Shown here: positions 50,636-55,585 of the stretch, piece by piece | Position numbering within the stretch: position 1 is the first letter of the stretch | How the letters are laid out: each line of letters begins with the position of its first letter | From: Penaeus vannamei | Taxonomy: Eukaryota > Arthropoda > Malacostraca > Decapoda > Penaeidae | DNA length: 55,585 nucleotides | Assembly: GCF_042767895.1 (NCBI RefSeq) | Contig: NC_091589.1 | Location: forward strand, 19,623,045 to 19,678,629 | Reading direction: 5' to 3' | Position numbers and translations under genes: made by a program | The notes under the pieces: generated by a model | Seen by the model: the letters and a program-made list of their open reading frames with translations, nothing else | The model's database searches: none | What the model was told of the DNA's origin: nothing

Positions 50636-53600
50636 ATTTCGCAAGTTCTTCGACTTCTGAGATTTTTTTTTACTTTTCGCCTTTTCCTCATTATAGATGT
50701 GCTTTGTAATGATAATTATCATCACTATTGTCATTATCATCATCATTATTATCATTACTGTCATTATCGCCCTAATTTCCCTTTATATAGTCATTTTAAT
50801 AATTATTATCTTAATTATTGATGTCATTTTCATCATTATAATTATTCAATAATGATAATGACAATAATTATAATTCTAGAAATAACAACAACAATAACAA
50901 TGATTATAATAGGAATAATAGCCGTGTTATAATTACTTTTATTATTATTTCTGTTATCATTTTCGTTATTATTAGTGTTATTAGTAGGAAAATCATTAGA
51001 ATATTGTTGATTATTGCTATTATTGCAATTATTACGCAAATCATCATAATTATCATTGTATAATTATTATCATAATTATTGTCCTAATTACACTTTTAAG
51101 TATCATTATTATCACTATTGTCATTATTGATGGCATTATCATCAAAATCATCCGAATTAGCAGAATTATTGCTAAAATCATCATGATCATACTTTAAACT
51201 GGAAAAAGGGGGTTTTTCGACTGATCTCACAAGGCTGTATTTCGCTAGATTTCGCCGGTTTTTCGACTTTTGGGATTTTTCTACTTTTAGCCTTTTTCTC
51301 ATCATAGATGGGCTTTATAATGATAATTATCATTATTTTCATTATCACCATCATTATTATCATAACTGTCATTATCCCCCTCATTACTCTTAATATACTC
51401 ACTATAATAATCATTATCTTAATCATCAATGTCATTTTCATCATTATAATGATTTTAATACTGCTAATGACAATAATGATAATTCTAGAAGTAATATCAA
51501 CAATAAAAATGATTATGATAAAAATAATAGCCGTGTTATAATTACTTTTATTAATATTTCTGTTATCATTGTTGTTATTATTAGTGTTATTAGTAGGAAA
51601 ATCATTAGAATATTGTTGATTATTGCTATTATTACGCAAATCATCTTTATATTTATCATTTTATTATTATCATCATAATTATTTTAATAATTACTTTCAT
51701 AATTATTATTATTATCATTATTATTGCCATATTTAATGGGGTTATCATCAAAATCATCCTAATTAGCAGAATTATTGCTAAAATCATAATCAGGATTTAA
51801 ACTGGAAAAAGGGGGGTTTCGTCTCATCTCTCAGGAGGCTGTATTTCGCTAGATTTCGCCGTTTTTTTTTTTTTTACTTTTGGGATTTTTCTACTTTTAA
51901 CCTTTTTCTCATTATAGATGGGCTTTATAATTATAATGATCATCATTATTATCATTATCATCATCATTATTATCATTACTGTCATTATCGCCCTAATTAC
52001 CCTTAATATACTCATTGGAATAATCATTATCTTCATTATTAATGTCATTTTCATCATTATAATGATTTTAATAATGATAATGACAATAATGATAATTTTA
52101 GAAATAATAACAACAATAATAATGATTATAATAACAATAATAGTCATGTTATAATTACTTTTATTATCATTTCTGTTATCATTGCCGTTACTATTTGCTG
52201 TATTAGCAGAAAAATCATTAGAATATTGTTGATTATTGCTATTATTACAATTATTACGCAAATCATCATTATAATTATCATTGTATAATCATTATCATAA
52301 TTATTGTCCTAATCACTCTCATAATTATCATTATTATCGTCATTATTGCCATTATTGATGGTGTTATCATCAAAATCATCCTAATATGAAGAATCATCAT
52401 AATCAATATTTAAAATCTCTCATAAGGCTGTATCGTTAGAATTTTGTTCGTTATTGTTATTATTCAAATTATTTCGCAAATCATTATGATTATTGTTGTA
52501 TAATTATTATCATAATTATATTCCTAATTACTCTCATAATTATCATTATTATCGTCATTATTGTCATTATTGATGGGGTTATCATCAAAATCATCCTAAT
52601 TGGCAGAAGTATTGCTAAAATCATCATAATCATCTTTTAAACTGGAAAAAGGGGGGTTACCGACTCATATCTCAAAAGGGTGTATTTCGCTAGATTTCGG
52701 CGGTTTTTCGACTTTTAGGATTTTTCTACTTTTAACCTTTTTCTCATTATAGATAGGCTTTATAATGATAATTATCATCATTATTGTCATTATCATCATC
52801 ATTATTATCATTACTGTCATTATCGCCCTATTTACCCTTGAAATACTCATTATAATAACCATTATCTTAATTATTAATGTCATTTTCATCATTATAATGA
52901 TTTTAATAATGATAATGACAATAATAATTATTCTAGAAATAATAACAATAATAATGATTATAACAAAAATAATAGCCGTGTTATAATTACTTTTATTATT
53001 ATTTCTGTTATCATTGTCGTTATAATTAGTGTTGTTAGAAGGAAAGTCTTTAGAATATTGTTGATTATTGCTATTATTGCAATTATTACGCAAATCATCA
53101 TTATAATTATCATTGTATAATTATCATCATAATTATTGTAGTAATTACTCTCATAATTATCATTATTAACGTTATTATTGCCATATTTAATGGGGTTATC
53201 ATCAAAATCATCCTAATTAGCAGAATTATTGCTAAAATCATCATAATCATCATTTTCAACTGGAAAAAGGTGGGGGTCTTCGACACATCTCTCACAAGGC
53301 TGTGTTTCGCAAGATTTCGCCTGTTTTCGACTTTTGGGATTTTTCTACTTTTAGCTTTTTCTCATTATATATGGGCTTTATAATGATAATTATCATTATT
53401 ATTGTCTTTATCATCATCATTATTATCATTACTGTCATTATCGCCCTAATTACCCTTCATATACTCATAATAGTCATTATCTTAATTATTAATGTCATTT
53501 TCATTATAATTATTTTAATAATGATAATGACAATAATGATAATTCTAGAAATAATAACAACAATAATAATGATTATAATAACAATAATAGCCGTGTTATA

Positions 53601-55585
53601 ATTACTTTTATTATTATTTCTGTTATCATTGTCGTTATTATTAGTGGTATTAGCAGAAAAATCTTTAGAATATTGTTGATTATTGCTATAATTGCAATTA
53701 TTACGCAAATCATCATTATGATTATCATTGTATAAATATTATCATAATTATTATCCTAATTACTCTCATAATTATCATTATTATCGTCATTATTGCCATT
53801 ATTGATGGGGTTATCATCAAAATCATCATAATTTGAAGAATCATCATAATCATAATTTAAATTCGAAAAGGGGGTTTTCGACTCATCTCTCACAAGGCTG
53901 TATTTCGCTAGATTTCGCCGGTTTTTCGACTTTTGCGATTTTTCTACTTTTAGCTTTTTACTCATTATAGATGGTCTTTATAATGATAATTATCATCATT
54001 ATTGTCATTATCATCATCATCATTATCATTACTGTCATTATCGCCCTAATTACCCTTAATATACTCATTATAAGTCATTATCTTAATTATTAATGTCATT
54101 TTAATCATTATAATGATTTTAATAATGATAATGACAATAATGATAACTCTAGAAATAATGACAACAATAAAGATGATTATAATAACAATAATAGTTGTAT
54201 TATAATTATTTTTATTTTTATTTCTGTTATTATTGTCGTTATCATTAGTGTTATTAGTAGGAAAATCATTAGAATATTGTTGATTATTGCTATTATTGCA
54301 ATTATTACGCAAATCATTATAATTATTGTTGTATAATTATTATCATAATTATTGTCCTAATTACTCTCATAATTCTCATTATTATCGTCAATATTGTCAT
54401 TATTGATTGGGTTATCATCAAAATCATCCTAATTAGCAGAATTATTGCTAAAATCATCATAATCCCCCTAATTACCCTTAATATCATTATCTTAATTGTT
54501 GATATCATTTTCATCATAATAATGATTTTAATAATGATAATGACAATAATGATAATTGTAGAAATAATGACAACAATAATAATGATTATAATAACAATAA
54601 TACATGTGTTATAAACTTTTATTTATATTTCTTTTATTATTGTCGTTATTATTAGTGTTATTAGTAGGAAAATCATTAGAATATTGTTGATTATTGCTAT
54701 TATTGCAATTATTTCGCAAATCATCATTGTATAATTATTATCATAATTATTTTAATAATTACTCTCATAATTTTCAAAATTATCGTCATTATTGATGGGG
54801 TTATCATCAAAATCATCCTAATTAGCAGAATTATTGCAAAAATCATCATAATCATCATTTATATTCAAAAAGAGGGGTTTTTCGACTCATCACTCACAAG
54901 GCTGTATTTCCCTAGACTTCGCTGTTTTTTCGATTTTGGGGATTTTTCTACTTTTAACCTTTTTCTCGTTATAGATGGGCTTTATAATGATAATTATCAT
55001 CATTATTGTCATTATCATCTTCATTATTATTATTACTGTCATTATCCCCCTAATTACCCTTAATATACTCATTAGAATAATCATTATCCGAATCATTAAT
55101 GTCATTTTAATCATTATAATGATTTTAATAATGATAATGACAATAATGATAATTCTAGAAATAATAACAAGATTGATAATGATTATAATAACAATAATAG
55201 CCGTGTTATAATTACTTTTATTTATATTTCTGTTATTATTTTCGTTATCATTAGTGTTATTAGTAGGGAAATCGTAAGAATATTGTTGATTATTGCTATT
55301 ATTGCAATTATTACGAAAATCATTATGATAATTGTTGTATAATTATTATCATAATCATTGTCCTAATTACTCTCATAATCATCATTATTATCGTCATTAT
55401 TGTCATTATTGATGGGGTTATCAAAATCATCATAATTAGCAGAAGTATTGCTTAAATCATCATAATCATCATTTAAACTGGAAAAAGGGGGGTTTCCGAC
55501 TCATCTCTCAGAAGTATGTATTTCGCTAGATTTCGCCGGTTTTTCGACTTTTGGGATTTTTCTCCTTTTAGCCTTTTTCTCATTA
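50636..55585 (-). repeat. AT-rich satellite subtype B, reverse tandem array
   Basis: The core, reverse complement of the 14096-22129 core, has TTTTTCGACTTTTGGGATTT, CTCATTATAGATGGGCTTTA and GCTGTATTTCGCTAGATTTC. Markers lie near 50683, 51293, 51903, 52737, 53355, 53957, 54959 and 55575. Long spacings (52400 and 54470 regions) mark internally deleted monomers. The array continues past the window edge. No gene. Confidence 0.92.

Overview
The window is eukaryotic repeat DNA with no intact host gene. Three large blocks of (CCTAA)n, i.e. TTAGG on the minus strand, point to an arthropod. The richness in AAT/ATC-type trinucleotide repeats and in TTAGG arrays away from obvious chromosome ends would fit a decapod crustacean, but that placement is inference.

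Layout. 1-588: end of an AT-rich ~600 bp satellite. 589-3705: pentamer array built on TCA. 3706-7446: the longest Penelope-like element (PLE copy 1), with a broken reverse-transcriptase frame and a long AT-rich 3' UTR. 7447-11382: CCTAA array with a 157 bp PLE tail embedded in it. 11383-12841: PLE copy 2, cut at the YIDD box of the RT. 12842-22585: AT-rich satellite with at least two orientation switches. 22586-23085: 500 N. 23086-31678: PLE copy 3, whose 3' UTR is split by a Ty3/gypsy LTR element on the minus strand (24675-31286). 31679-38260: CCTAA array. 38261-40605: PLE copy 4. 40606-46665: CCTAA array. 46666-48120: PLE copy 5. 48121-55585: AT-rich satellite, reverse orientation.

How the parts relate. 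PLE 3' ends that meet CCTAA always stop at the same base (TATGGA, then CCCTAA) in the same repeat phase. The 5' ends are truncated and in four cases abut CCTAA. The RT frame ends without the C-terminal GIY-YIG nuclease of canonical Penelope elements. Together this looks like an endonuclease-deficient, telomere-attaching PLE comparable to Athena (bdelloid rotifers) and Coprina (fungi). All CCTAA arrays and all PLE copies share one polarity, so the chromosome end, past or present, would lie to the left.

A second process overlies the first. Three copies share the same 5' cut, two share the same junction to satellite, and the CCTAA arrays share variant landmarks and contain internal higher-order duplications. 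The present structure is therefore best read as telomeric attachment followed by segmental duplication or gene conversion. Several frame breaks fall in homopolymers, so true decay and assembly error cannot be separated here.
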